Shown: piece by piece, positions 50,867 through 59,933 of the stretch
How the letters are laid out: the number at the start of each line of letters is the position of its first letter
How positions within the stretch are numbered: the stretch's first letter is position 1
Origin: Fimbriimonadaceae bacterium
Lineage (GTDB): Bacteria > Armatimonadota > Fimbriimonadia > Fimbriimonadales > Fimbriimonadaceae
Assembly (NCBI GenBank): GCA_019638675.1
Contig: JAHBTE010000001.1
Span: 2,450,605-2,514,604 of the forward strand
Direction: 5' to 3'
DNA: 64,000 bases
Position numbers and translations under genes: made by a program
The notes under the pieces: generated by a model
The model's database searches: none
Told to the model about the DNA's origin: nothing
What the model saw: only the letters and a program-made list of their open reading frames with translations

Positions 50867-52232
50867 CTTCGAGCCACTCCTTGGCTACCTTTCTAAATGC
50901 TTCGCCGCGCTCTTTGAAATTTGCAAATGGGGCCGAACTTGAACACCCGGGAGCAAGGAGAATGATCTCGCCCGCCGTGGCATTTTTTGTCGCCGCATCA
51001 AATGCAGATTCTAAGCTCGGGTATTCGTCTAACTTGCCTCCAAGCAAGCTGTTCAAAATACCAGCGTCACTCCCGTAAAGATACACTTTTTGACCGCTCT
51101 CTTGCAAGTAGTCTCGCACGGGAGAAAAGTCCATGTTTTTGGTGTTTCCTCCCATTAAAACATGAAGTTTCTGCCTAAAACTTTTACAACTTTGGATAAC
51201 CGCCATTGGGTTAGTACACATCGAGTTATTGATCACCCGAATGCCATTTCGTTCGCCAAGCGGTTCGAGTCGGTTAGCCAGCGGTCGGAATTCCAGCAGT
51301 CGGTCGAGCATCTGCCGATCTGGTTCGCCCACATGAGCGCAAGCCATTTCCCATGCCATCATCGCATTGGTGTAGTTCATTTCGCCCACAAATGGCAGGT
51401 CTTCCAAGTTCACTTCCCACTTGCTGAACAAAATGCTGTTATCATGCCTCAAAGTATTGGGGTTTGGACGGGAGCCGCCCATCGGTTGGAATTCCTGAAT
51501 CTTCGCGTTGCCATACATTTCGGGTCGGAGCGAATGTTCGTCGTAGTTATAAACTCCGATCTGCTCGCCTGCCATGTTTTTGAACATATTGCGCTTGGCA
51601 GAGTTATATTCATCAAAACTCTTGTACCGGTCGAGATGGTCCTCGGTAATGTTGGTGAGTGCCGCAACATCGGGTCGGAACGAGATCACGGTTTCTAGTT
51701 GAGCACTGCTAATTTCCGCGACCAAGACTCCGTCGGCTGGGGTGTTGAGTGCCGCTTCGGTCAAAACGTGCTCGGGGTAGCCAGATCCAGCGATATTTCC
51801 GCAAAGCACCGCGCCGTGATCTTGCAAACACTTGTAGAGCATCACCGTTGTAGTGCTTTTTCCATTGGTGCCAGTAATTGCCAGCATCGGAGCCTTAGCA
51901 ATGCGGTAAGCAAACTCGACTTCACCCATGATCTTGCCGCGCATCTGGCTCATCACCGGATGCCCTGGCGGCAATCCCGGAGATACCAGCACCCATTCAA
52001 AATCATCCTCCAGTTGGCCCGTCCATCCGGTCACGACTTCGATTCCCTGCGCCGAAAGTCGGTCAAATGCTGCCATCACGCCCGGAACATCGCCCGTTTT
52101 TTCATCGAAACCAATCGGGATTGCGCCAATCGCTTTGGCGGCTTCGCACATCGCGATTCCACTCACGCCCAGACCGATCACTGCCAGTCGCTTGCCAAAA
52201 AACTGCTCTCGGTTCTGGTCGGGCCGGCTCAT
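50847..52232 (-). CDS. murD: UDP-MurNAc-L-alanine:D-glutamate ligase
   Basis: Adds D-Glu to UDP-MurNAc-L-Ala. Start set at ATG 52232 (MSRPDQNREQFFGKRLAVIGLG) because it overlaps the mraY stop in ATGA style; the frame is open 20 codons further, but those overlap mraY. Seen: VIGLGVSGIAMCEAAKA, VSPGLPPGHP, ITGTNGKSTTTVML (ATP loop), NITEDHLDRYKSFDEY, and INNSMCTNPMAVIQS. The last reads NNSMCTNP where the family usually has NDSKATNP, a notable change of the Lys position. Confidence 0.95.
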   Translation of the reverse strand: MSRPDQNREQFFGKRLAVIGLGVSGIAMCEAAKAIGAIPIGFDEKTGDVPGVMAAFDRLSAQGIEVVTGWTGQLEDDFEWVLVSPGLPPGHPVMSQMRGKIMGEVEFAYRIAKAPMLAITGTNGKSTTTVMLYKCLQDHGAVLCGNIAGSGYPEHVLTEAALNTPADGVLVAEISSAQLETVISFRPDVAALTNITEDHLDRYKSFDEYNSAKRNMFKNMAGEQIGVYNYDEHSLRPEMYGNAKIQEFQPMGGSRPNPNTLRHDNSILFSKWEVNLEDLPFVGEMNYTNAMMAWEMACAHVGEPDRQMLDRLLEFRPLANRLEPLGERNGIRVINNSMCTNPMAVIQSCKSFRQKLHVLMGGNTKNMDFSPVRDYLQESGQKVYLYGSDAGILNSLLGGKLDEYPSLESAFDAATKNATAGEIILLAPGCSSSAPFANFKERGEAFRKVAKEWLEDETDDK

Positions 52233-53215
52233 AGCCACTTCCATGCAAGGGCCAGAACAACCAAGACCGCTTGAACCAAGTGGAACATCCATACAATGCG
52301 CGTATGGGGCCAGCCAAGGTCTTCAAAAGCATGATGAATGGGTGTTTTGAAGTTGAATGCTCGCTTTTTAAACACTTTCACCCAGAAAATTTGAAGCGGA
52401 ACGGGAATTATCTCAGCAAACATGATTCCGAGCATCAGCATCATTGGGCCTGCGATATGCATCGGGAATCCCATGCCCGACTGCATTGGGGATTCCAGGA
52501 TTGAAGCAACGAGAAACGCGAACACTGCGCCTATTGGCAAAGCCCCTACATCACCCATAAAAACTCTTGCAGGGGGTGCATTATAAAACAAAAATGGCAA
52601 ACATGCCACACCTAATGCGGCGGCGATCAGAACCTGCATTTCTGATTTGCCATCAAAAATCCTCATGTATAGAATGTGCTCGCCGTCAGGGCCAGACTGC
52701 CTTACATTCCACAGTACGAATCCCAAGCACAGAATCACTGCGAGACCACCAGCTAACGTATCAAGACCATCGCTGAAGTTGTACGCATTGCTCAAAAACA
52801 GAACCAAAAACAAGAACAATCCCATTTGCAAAGGATCAGTCCAGCCTGTCAAAAACGCCGCACCAATCGCCGCACCGATCTCAAGCCCAAGCTTCGGCAT
52901 CCAACTCAGCCCGCGGCTACCTGGCTTCAACTTAGGAACCAAATAGTCATCAGCAAATCCAACCGCCGCGAACCCCAAAATCAAAACAAGAAGCCCTAAA
53001 TACTCAGCCCGCCAGGTGCAAGCCATCCCACAAAGCAAACCGATCAGGATAATAATCCCGCCCATAGTGGGCGTGCCTTGTTTGTGCTGATGCCCTTCCA
53101 AATGCGCGCTCACATTCTGCGCGCTTTTGAGCCTAATCAGCATCTTGAATACAAGCGGAGCCGCAATTCCCGCCCCAACCAGCGAAGCCAGAGCGGCTAG
53201 CGCGACTTCACGCAC
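52229..53215 (-). CDS. mraY: Phospho-MurNAc-pentapeptide transferase MraY
   Basis: Integral membrane enzyme that makes lipid I from UDP-MurNAc-pentapeptide and undecaprenyl phosphate. About ten helices. Seen: HKQGTPTMGGIIIL (residues 45-58), FADDYL (near 88-93, with catalytic Asp pair), NAYNFSDGLDTLAGG (near 138-152, Ser where most have Thr), PARVFMGDVGALPIGA near 214, and the HHAFEDLGWPHTRIV end motif (histidines). 328 aa. It overlaps murF by 8 bp and murD by 4 bp. Confidence 0.97.
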   Translation of the reverse strand: MREVALAALASLVGAGIAAPLVFKMLIRLKSAQNVSAHLEGHQHKQGTPTMGGIIILIGLLCGMACTWRAEYLGLLVLILGFAAVGFADDYLVPKLKPGSRGLSWMPKLGLEIGAAIGAAFLTGWTDPLQMGLFLFLVLFLSNAYNFSDGLDTLAGGLAVILCLGFVLWNVRQSGPDGEHILYMRIFDGKSEMQVLIAAALGVACLPFLFYNAPPARVFMGDVGALPIGAVFAFLVASILESPMQSGMGFPMHIAGPMMLMLGIMFAEIIPVPLQIFWVKVFKKRAFNFKTPIHHAFEDLGWPHTRIVWMFHLVQAVLVVLALAWKWL

Positions 53216-54560
53216 GCCAGCCCTCCAGTGCTTTTTCTAACCCCAAAGCCCGACTGCCCTTGATCAAAACCGTGTCTCCGGTGCGTGCCCCGTTCAAAAA
53301 TGCGCGAACCACCGAAAGGCTAAGGTCAGAAACACTCACTAACCTTTCCTCATTCATGCCTGCTTGCCGCGCCTCATCATAAATAAAACGGGTTGGGCCA
53401 CCGGTAAGGAGCGCAAGATCGATATTTGCCGCCGCAAGGGCCAAGCCTACCGCTCGATGACCCGCCTCGGTGTAGTCACCCAATTCCTTCATTTCGCCCA
53501 AAATCGCAATGCGCCGAGCCTGCGCGGGGCCTTGGGCGAGAGCCTCCAGAGCCGCGACAGTTGAATCCGGGCTTGCGTTGTAGGTGTCCATCAAAACCGT
53601 GACTCCACCGCGATCCAATATTTCTAATCTCATCGCCGGGAGATCAGCTTCTGCTAATGCTTCAACCGCCTCGCTGAACTTCACACCCACACTCACTGCG
53701 ATTAAAACGGCGGCGGCGGCATTCAACGCTTGGTGACGTCCGAATGTGGGGAGATTGACTTCTGCTTCTTCACCCTTATATGCAAATCGAACCGTGCACT
53801 TGCCCCATTCCAAGCTCCGATAACCAATCACGCGGCAATCGGCATCTTCCGAAGTGCCAAAACTCAGAGTCGGGCAAGGAGCCTTTTGCTTGAGTTCATC
53901 GTAGAAATCGTCTTCATGCCAAATAATCGCGGTTCCATCGGGTGGCAAATTGGCGAAAAGTTCTGTTTTGGCTTCTAAAATCCCTTCTCGAGTTCCCACT
54001 TTTTCAATGTGGGCCGTGCCGACAACCGTGATGACTCCAATCGTTGGCTTAGCAATTTCCGCCAGGTGAGCAATCTGCCCAAGCCCTCGCATCCCCATTT
54101 CCACGATCACACTTTTTTGTTCATCAGTCAATCCAAACCACAAAAGTGGACTCGTGTACTGAGTGTTTTTGTTGCCTTCTGATTTCAGAACCTTTCCGAG
54201 TGGGCTCAATGCGGCGGCGGCAAATTCCTTGGTTGTGGTTTTGCCGTTGCTTCCCGTGATTCCAACCACCGGCCCACTGAATTCTGCTCGAACCGAACGA
54301 CCAAACATCGCTAGAGCATCTTCGATACTCTCCACCAAAATATGCGGTTCGGTCATCGGTCGCGTAACCAACGCGCCAACCGCCCCGGCTTTCGTCACGT
54401 CACGAACAAAGTCGTGTCCATCCACCCGGTCGCCTTTGATCGCGATGAATAAGAAACCTGGCTTAACTTCGCGAGAATCAGTGGCAAATCCAGTGATTTC
54501 TGCCTCCTCTGGACCGTTCCAAACTCCGCCGCACCGCTCGGCAAACTCAGCGACTTTCAC
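53208..54560 (-). CDS. murF: UDP-MurNAc-tripeptide:D-Ala-D-Ala ligase MurF
   Basis: Adds D-Ala-D-Ala to the UDP-MurNAc tripeptide, completing the pentapeptide. Seen: GFATDSREVKPGFLFIAIKGDRVDGHDF (N-terminal UDP-binding domain, residues 24-52), GITGSNGKTTTKEF near 98-111, GMRGLGQIAHLAEIAKP, GRHQALNAAAAVLIA and VLMDTYNASPDSTVAAL (the family's 'DxYNANP' element) near 320. 450 aa, normal. It overlaps murE by 4 bp. Confidence 0.97.
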   Translation of the reverse strand: MKVAEFAERCGGVWNGPEEAEITGFATDSREVKPGFLFIAIKGDRVDGHDFVRDVTKAGAVGALVTRPMTEPHILVESIEDALAMFGRSVRAEFSGPVVGITGSNGKTTTKEFAAAALSPLGKVLKSEGNKNTQYTSPLLWFGLTDEQKSVIVEMGMRGLGQIAHLAEIAKPTIGVITVVGTAHIEKVGTREGILEAKTELFANLPPDGTAIIWHEDDFYDELKQKAPCPTLSFGTSEDADCRVIGYRSLEWGKCTVRFAYKGEEAEVNLPTFGRHQALNAAAAVLIAVSVGVKFSEAVEALAEADLPAMRLEILDRGGVTVLMDTYNASPDSTVAALEALAQGPAQARRIAILGEMKELGDYTEAGHRAVGLALAAANIDLALLTGGPTRFIYDEARQAGMNEERLVSVSDLSLSVVRAFLNGARTGDTVLIKGSRALGLEKALEGWRA

Positions 54561-56047
54561 GCAAGAGCCTCCCGCGCAATTTCGCGATCATCTAAATGGA
54601 TTTTTGTGCGACCAATGATTTGATAATCTTCGTGGCCTTTGCCCGCAATTACTACCACATCACCCGGATTTGCCAGTTCAATCGCGCGGAAGATCGCTTT
54701 CTTACGATCTTCAACTGCCTCATAATTTCCGCTTAGTCCCGCTTTAATATCAGCAAAAATGCGCAAGGGATCTTCGGTGCGAGGATTATCACTCGTCACC
54801 ACAACTTGATCGCTCAGCGAGCAAGCCGCTTGTGCCATTTTCGGACGTTTGCTTCTGTCGCGATCTCCACCGCACCCAAATACAGTGATGATTCTGCCCT
54901 CTGTGAGCTCGCGCACGGTTCTCAGCAGTTGGCTGAGCGCATCCGGCGTGTGGGCATAGTCAACCAGAACGGCAAACCCTTTGTCATTTGCGATTGGCTC
55001 AAATCTTCCCGGAGATGGTTTAACGCTTGCCAAAGCGCCTTTCGCTTCATCAATGGAATAACCTAACGCAACCAAAGTAGCCAAGGCTGCCGTTCCGTTT
55101 TCGGCATTGAAGGCTCCGCCCAAAGGAATCCGAACCCTTTCGTGCATCTCATCGCCCATCTGCAAACCGAGATCAACGTGGTCAACGGCAATCGTCGTTG
55201 GAACTGCCACCAAATCTGCATCAAGTCCACCAAACGCAAATGTTCGGCACGGGAGTTCACGGAGCCACTCTGCGCCTCGTTCATCATCCTGATTGATGAC
55301 ACCTACGAACGGTTTGTTGGAAAACGCCGCCCACTCCGTGAAGAGCAACTTTTTTGCAGTCGCGTAATGCTCCATCGAACCATGAAAATCTAGGTGATCC
55401 TGGCTCAAATTGAGATAAACACCGGCATCCAAGTTCACGCCCGCCATGCGACGTTCTTGCAAAGCGTGACTGCTTGCTTCTAAAACAAAATCCGTAATTC
55501 CCGCACGCTTTGCACGGTCGAGCAAGTTCCAAAGCTCAACTGGAAACGGAGTCGTGTTCGCCCCGGTTTCAATTCCATCTGGCCCTAAGTAGCCGAGTGT
55601 TCCAAGATAAGCCGCTTTTCGCCCGAGGGCCGTCAAAGCTTGCTGGAGAATCCAGGTGGTGGTGGTTTTCCCATTAGTGCCAGTAACGCCGATGACCCGC
55701 ATCCCAGCACTTGGATCACCTAACGCCGCGCGGCATAAATGCCCGACAACAAAATTAAATCTGCTTCCGCGTGGCTCCACCCAAATTGCGGCTAATCCAA
55801 GGCCCGCCGCATATTTCATTGCCGAGCTGGAATGAACCACCGCCGCAGTGGCACCAGCCCGAGCGACCTCCGGCAAAAACGAATGGGTGTCTCGGCTCGC
55901 GCTCGGCATACAAACAAACAGATTCCCAGGCTGAACAGCCCGGGAATCTGCCGTAACTCCAATTACTTCTGGGTCGCCTTGAATCAGAACCTCGGCGGGC
56001 AACAATCCCGCGATTCGCACTAATTCCGAAACCCGAACGCCACTCAC
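54557..56047 (-). CDS. murE: UDP-MurNAc-tripeptide synthetase MurE (meso-DAP type)
   Basis: Adds the third peptide residue. The motif SDNPRTEDP near the C-terminal third contains DNPR, which marks enzymes that add meso-diaminopimelate rather than lysine. Also seen: GVTADSRAVQPGNLFVCMP, GVTGTNGKTTTTWIL, LEASSHALQERR, NLSQDHLDFHGSMEHY, VDYAHTPDAL and AGKGHEDYQ. The start is taken as GTG 56047 (VSGVRVSELVRIAG), 10 bp after the ftsI stop; the frame stays open to 56116 but that would overlap ftsI by 59 bp. Confidence 0.95.
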   Translation of the reverse strand: MSGVRVSELVRIAGLLPAEVLIQGDPEVIGVTADSRAVQPGNLFVCMPSASRDTHSFLPEVARAGATAAVVHSSSAMKYAAGLGLAAIWVEPRGSRFNFVVGHLCRAALGDPSAGMRVIGVTGTNGKTTTTWILQQALTALGRKAAYLGTLGYLGPDGIETGANTTPFPVELWNLLDRAKRAGITDFVLEASSHALQERRMAGVNLDAGVYLNLSQDHLDFHGSMEHYATAKKLLFTEWAAFSNKPFVGVINQDDERGAEWLRELPCRTFAFGGLDADLVAVPTTIAVDHVDLGLQMGDEMHERVRIPLGGAFNAENGTAALATLVALGYSIDEAKGALASVKPSPGRFEPIANDKGFAVLVDYAHTPDALSQLLRTVRELTEGRIITVFGCGGDRDRSKRPKMAQAACSLSDQVVVTSDNPRTEDPLRIFADIKAGLSGNYEAVEDRKKAIFRAIELANPGDVVVIAGKGHEDYQIIGRTKIHLDDREIAREALA

Positions 56048-56057
56048 GGTAGTTACT

Positions 56058-57851
56058 CTACCGCTCCGCCGCAGGAGTGACTGGAACCTGAGCCATTCGC
56101 TCGGCATCGGGAGCAATGTTGTATCGCCGAATCACCTGCTTGGCCATGTCCACAAACACTGGCCCCGCAACTGTCGCCCCGTAGTAACTTCCGTTCCTCG
56201 GGTTATCAATCATGACTAAAACCAACGCTTTGGGCTGCTCTGCCGGAACGAATCCCACAAAGTTGGAAACATAGCCACCATTGCGGCTACCTTTCTTTTC
56301 CGCAGTTCCGGTTTTGCCCGCGAGTTGATAACCAGGAACCCGCAGACCCTTTCCAGTTCCGAAATCTTTCTCAATCGTCGAAACCATTACGCCGCGAACA
56401 TATTCAGCAACTTCAGGCGAAACCATTGTGGATTCGGTCTTAACCGGAGTTTCTTTTTCGCCTATCTTGGCAATCAATCGCGGTGCCATACGAACGCCCC
56501 CGTTACCCAACATACTGTATGCACTCGCTAACGCAAGCGGAGTCATGTTCATCGCCTGGCCAAACCCGTTAATGGAAACCTGAAGTCCCTTTGCCGGATC
56601 GTTTTCGTTGTACATCCCTTTTGTTTCCCAAGGAAGTCCAACTTCAGGCTTTTTTAGCAATCCTAAATCATTGAGATAGCTGTGCATATGATCCCAGCCG
56701 ATCTGTTTCGCCCAGGTAGACGCGGCAACGTTGCAACTTTCGGCAATTGCCTTTTCCCAGTCGATATCGCCATGCGCCCCGTGCGAACAACTTACTGCGT
56801 GGCTCTTGGTCACTTGCAAACGACCGTTGCACTGCAGATGATCGTGGTATCCAACTTTTCCTTCTTGCAAAACCTTCGCCAAGGTCATGATCTTAAAGGT
56901 TGAACCCGGTTCAAACAAACCCCGGTAAGCGACGTTTAAATCGGTTCCTGGCTGAATATTCGCATCGGGATTAAAGCTCGGCCAGTTTGCCATCGCCAGG
57001 ATGTTTCCGGTCGAAGGCTCAATGATCACTACCGAACCACTCGCCGCCTTGTTCAACTCAACCGCGTGGCGTACGGCCATCCCCGCTGCAAGCTGAAGCT
57101 CCGAATCAATCGTCAGCGTCACATCTTGACCATTTACCAATTGAGTGAGGTCTTCACTAACCACTGGCATAAACAAGCCTGTGCGATCTATGTAGCCCTT
57201 TGCGCGACCGTTCTGACCGCTAAGCACATCGTTCATGCTCAGCTCCAAACCGTTGAGGGCCTTACCGTCGCGCACCAGCCCGAGGATTCCACTCGCTTTC
57301 TCTTCCAGCGGATAAGAACGCCGCAGAATTCGGCGCAGGCTCAAACCGTCCGCTCGCCAATCTTTGATAAGTTTGCGAACCATAGTCGCCTTACCGCCAG
57401 AAATCGGCTCTGACCAAATCCGGCTTTTTTCACCGAGGAGCGAAGGTCGACGCAGGTCGTCAATCGAAATTCCCGTTGCCGCAGAAAGCTCAGCGAAAAA
57501 TCCTGGTGACTTCGGTAAGCGGTCGTAGAAAAGCCCGAATTCGAAAACGTCTTGGTTCTGTACCAGAACCCGACCATCGCTTGCGTAAATCACGCCACGT
57601 TGGGCTTCTTGCTTCTGAGTGATTTCGTATCGCCCGCGCTCCAATGCGAGGTTCATCACCTCTTGACGGCGAAAAACTTGAACGTTTGCTTGGCTAACGC
57701 CTGCTAATACGAATCCAGAGGCTAATGCCAGTCCAACAACCCGAGCATTGCCTCTTTCGCTCTTGTTAGAGCGTGCCAACTTCCTCAACCCCTTTGCCAT
57801 AAGCCGGAACAAATCCTCTGGTCTTGGCCCAATCACCAACGACCGAAGCAT
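56058..57851 (-). CDS. ftsI: Septal transpeptidase FtsI (PBP2/3 class B)
   Basis: Class B penicillin-binding protein that crosslinks septal peptidoglycan with FtsW. Seen: one N-terminal membrane helix (VVGLALASGFVLAGVS), the pedestal domain with RGVIYASDGRVL, and the catalytic motifs STFK (SxxK, near residue 312), SCN (near 368) and KTGT (near 515). The ATG at 57800 (MAKGLRKLARSN) is a more likely start than 57851, giving 580 aa; both overlap ftsL, by 35 or 86 bp. The C terminus ends in a short Pro/Ala tail without a PASTA domain. Confidence 0.95.
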   Translation of the reverse strand: MLRSLVIGPRPEDLFRLMAKGLRKLARSNKSERGNARVVGLALASGFVLAGVSQANVQVFRRQEVMNLALERGRYEITQKQEAQRGVIYASDGRVLVQNQDVFEFGLFYDRLPKSPGFFAELSAATGISIDDLRRPSLLGEKSRIWSEPISGGKATMVRKLIKDWRADGLSLRRILRRSYPLEEKASGILGLVRDGKALNGLELSMNDVLSGQNGRAKGYIDRTGLFMPVVSEDLTQLVNGQDVTLTIDSELQLAAGMAVRHAVELNKAASGSVVIIEPSTGNILAMANWPSFNPDANIQPGTDLNVAYRGLFEPGSTFKIMTLAKVLQEGKVGYHDHLQCNGRLQVTKSHAVSCSHGAHGDIDWEKAIAESCNVAASTWAKQIGWDHMHSYLNDLGLLKKPEVGLPWETKGMYNENDPAKGLQVSINGFGQAMNMTPLALASAYSMLGNGGVRMAPRLIAKIGEKETPVKTESTMVSPEVAEYVRGVMVSTIEKDFGTGKGLRVPGYQLAGKTGTAEKKGSRNGGYVSNFVGFVPAEQPKALVLVMIDNPRNGSYYGATVAGPVFVDMAKQVIRRYNIAPDAERMAQVPVTPAAER

Positions 57852-58176
57852 TGCTCAGACGATCTAAACGATCGCGAAGGCGCACGATATCGGTTTCAGC
57901 CGCTCGCGCTCGGGTTGTAGCCGCCGCAGTTTGGCGACGAGCGATTTCATTAAAGGAGCTTCCAGTCAAAACAGAAAATCCGAACACAATCGCCGCAACC
58001 ACCGTGAACATCACCACTTGACTCACTGCAAACTCAATGGCATTCATGCCCGCCTTAGCCTTCTTTCGTGGCTTGACGGCAACGGATGCCGCCTCAGTTG
58101 GTCGGGGCCGTGGAGCGGGTTTGCGCTTAGTTTGGGTGTATTGTTCTCTAACTGTAATATAAGGTGCTGCACTCAT
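57766..58176 (-). CDS. ftsL: FtsL/DivIC-like division protein
   Basis: A 136-aa bitopic membrane protein. Basic, proline-rich cytoplasmic N terminus (KRKPAPRPRP), one helix near residues 51-70, then a heptad coiled coil (TRARAAETDIVRLRDRLDRLSNASVVGDWAKTRGFV). The end 'A...GF.PA' is common in FtsL and DivIC. Sequence similarity in this family is weak, so the call rests on topology and on its place between rsmH and ftsI. It overlaps rsmH by 4 bp. Confidence 0.85.
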   Translation of the reverse strand: MSAAPYITVREQYTQTKRKPAPRPRPTEAASVAVKPRKKAKAGMNAIEFAVSQVVMFTVVAAIVFGFSVLTGSSFNEIARRQTAAATTRARAAETDIVRLRDRLDRLSNASVVGDWAKTRGFVPAYGKGVEEVGTL

Positions 58177-59108
58177 GATTGTTTTGGATCCTCCGTGATC
58201 CGGCGCACAGCTCGCATGATTGCGCTCCGTGCCTTTTTGTTCGCTGCGACTTCCGCATCTTGCGGTCGCAACGGTTTTTTGAAAACTGATTCAAAGCTTC
58301 CGGTGGAAACCAGATTTTTGATTGCGTGTTTTGCCGCTCGGTCTTCGCCGCTGTGATAGCTCAGAATCACCATCACGCCATCCACCGCCAAAGCTAGACC
58401 AGCATCAAAAATCGCTTCTTCTAATTCATCCAGTTCGCCATTAACCAGAATGCGAATTGCCTGGAACGTGCGGGTCGCTGGATGAATTCTTTTGTCACGC
58501 TTCGCCGCCGGGATAGCCGCCAAAACGCAATCGACTAAGTCCGCCGTCGTCCGCAGCGGCTTTGACTTTCGCCGCTCGACGATCACCTGGCTGATCTTCC
58601 GTGCCCATCGCTCATCGCCAAAGTTCCACAGAGCGCTTTCCAATTCGCCTGGAGAAATGCGGTTCAGCAACGCGCTGGCTGGTTCGCCACTACTGCGATC
58701 CATGCGCATATCGAGATCACCATCTTGCTTAAAGGTAATCCCACGCGCTGGATCTTCGATCTGCGCGTTGTTTAGCCCGAGATCGAGCAGGACCGCGTCC
58801 GCAACCGGAGCGCGGCCTGACTCGTTGCACGCACTTTCCAACTTGGCCCGAAGTTGGCGATAATCGCACTGAAAAAGCTTGATTTCCACATCCCGAACAT
58901 CGCTGAGTCGAGATTCTGCTTCGGCGAGCATTTGGGAGTCCCAATCTAGACCGATCAACATTCCACCGGGAGCAATCCTTTCGGCGATCATCTTTGCATG
59001 ACCGGCTAAACCAAGAGTTCCATCTACCGCAGTCACTCCTGGCTTGAGGGGCAAGGTTGCCAAAACTTCTGCCGCCATTACCGAAACATGAGTCATGGTG
59101 TAGTCCAT
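58173..59108 (-). CDS. rsmH: 16S rRNA C1402 N4-methyltransferase
   Basis: SAM-dependent enzyme that methylates C1402 of 16S rRNA (formerly mraW). Start taken at ATG 59108 (MDYTMTHVSVMAAEVL), 1 base after the mraZ stop (TGATATG). Seen: HVSVMAAEVL, VDGTLGLAGHAKMI (SAM loop; many have VDGTLGxGGHS), GLDWDSQMLAEA, DAVLLDLGLNNAQIEDPARGITF and LSYHSGEDRAAKHA (the family's 'SFHSLEDR' with Tyr for Phe). About 311 aa. Confidence 0.96.
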   Translation of the reverse strand: MDYTMTHVSVMAAEVLATLPLKPGVTAVDGTLGLAGHAKMIAERIAPGGMLIGLDWDSQMLAEAESRLSDVRDVEIKLFQCDYRQLRAKLESACNESGRAPVADAVLLDLGLNNAQIEDPARGITFKQDGDLDMRMDRSSGEPASALLNRISPGELESALWNFGDERWARKISQVIVERRKSKPLRTTADLVDCVLAAIPAAKRDKRIHPATRTFQAIRILVNGELDELEEAIFDAGLALAVDGVMVILSYHSGEDRAAKHAIKNLVSTGSFESVFKKPLRPQDAEVAANKKARSAIMRAVRRITEDPKQS

Positions 59109-59109
59109 A

Positions 59110-59622
59110 TCAGTAAGCCCCCTCATCAATCATTTGTCGGCGAAGCGTGGACATGTAATTGCGGCGTGCCGCGTTATAGCCCAGGCGATCTTTGTCGTAC
59201 TTCTTAAATTCTTCAACTGGCCAGATTTCCGCAACGTCACCAGCTGAGATGATAATGACGTCGCTATTCAAGGCGAGGCCCGCTTTCTCGCGCGCGACCG
59301 CAGGAATCACAAAGCGACCGGTTTCTTCGCACTCGATTCCGGTAAAGCTGTTGCCCATGATTTCCAGCGCATATTCGCGCCGAACATCTGAGTGCTTGCT
59401 GTAGCGGTTGATCTCCGCCCATATTTCCAAGTAATTCGCGTTAGATGTTGCTTCCAAGCAACCCTTTTTGCCGATCATCAGCACGAATGGATTACCGACG
59501 GCAAGCCGCACAGATTTAGGCAATAGAAGGCGACCCTTCTTATCTATCGTGGTTTCGTCTCGGCCAGAAAGCAGACTCTGGACGGCAATAAAGCTTTGAT
59601 CTAAGCCGCCATCCAGTTCCAT
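59110..59622 (-). CDS. mraZ: Transcriptional regulator MraZ
   Basis: First gene of the dcw cluster; MraZ is an AbrB-fold DNA-binding protein that represses its own operon in studied species. 170 aa, a little longer than most (about 145-150). Both SpoVT-AbrB repeats are visible: TTIDKKGRLLLPKSVR near residues 24-39 and TGRFVIPAVAREKAGL near 101-116. A GAGGG lies 11 nt before the ATG. On the minus strand upstream there are two GGACGGG copies about 22 nt apart, possible MraZ sites, but not in the usual tight repeats. Confidence 0.95.
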   Translation of the reverse strand: MELDGGLDQSFIAVQSLLSGRDETTIDKKGRLLLPKSVRLAVGNPFVLMIGKKGCLEATSNANYLEIWAEINRYSKHSDVRREYALEIMGNSFTGIECEETGRFVIPAVAREKAGLALNSDVIIISAGDVAEIWPVEEFKKYDKDRLGYNAARRNYMSTLRRQMIDEGAY

Positions 59623-59758
59623 AGTAGTTCACACCCTCTTTGAGAAATCTGGGCCGGCTACCCTCCTGGCGCCGACCCAAACTCGATTGCTTTTCCGGAC
59701 ACCCCGTCCAGTCCTCCTTACTTCTCCCGTCCCTGGTTTCCGTTTTGGATTGATTGGT

Positions 59759-59787
59759 AGTATGCGGGAATTTTTGGGAAATTGCAA
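59759..59787 (-). promoter_or_regulatory. Candidate promoter of the dcw operon
   Basis: TTGCAA (59787-59782) and CATACT (59764-59759) separated by 17 nt on the minus strand, with a likely start near 59752. This gives a leader of about 130 nt before mraZ. No other promoter-like pair was seen inside the cluster, where genes overlap or nearly touch. Confidence 0.55.
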
Positions 59788-59933
59788 CACAAAACTGCAA
59801 AAAGTTATAAAAAACTTACGAATTAGTGGAAATAGTATTTGTATGTCTACTATAAATTTATAAATGTCCACACTTATTTAAGTTTTGACTCTCGCAGTTA
59901 GTCCTGAATGCCAAAATTAGGTATAGGTTGTTT

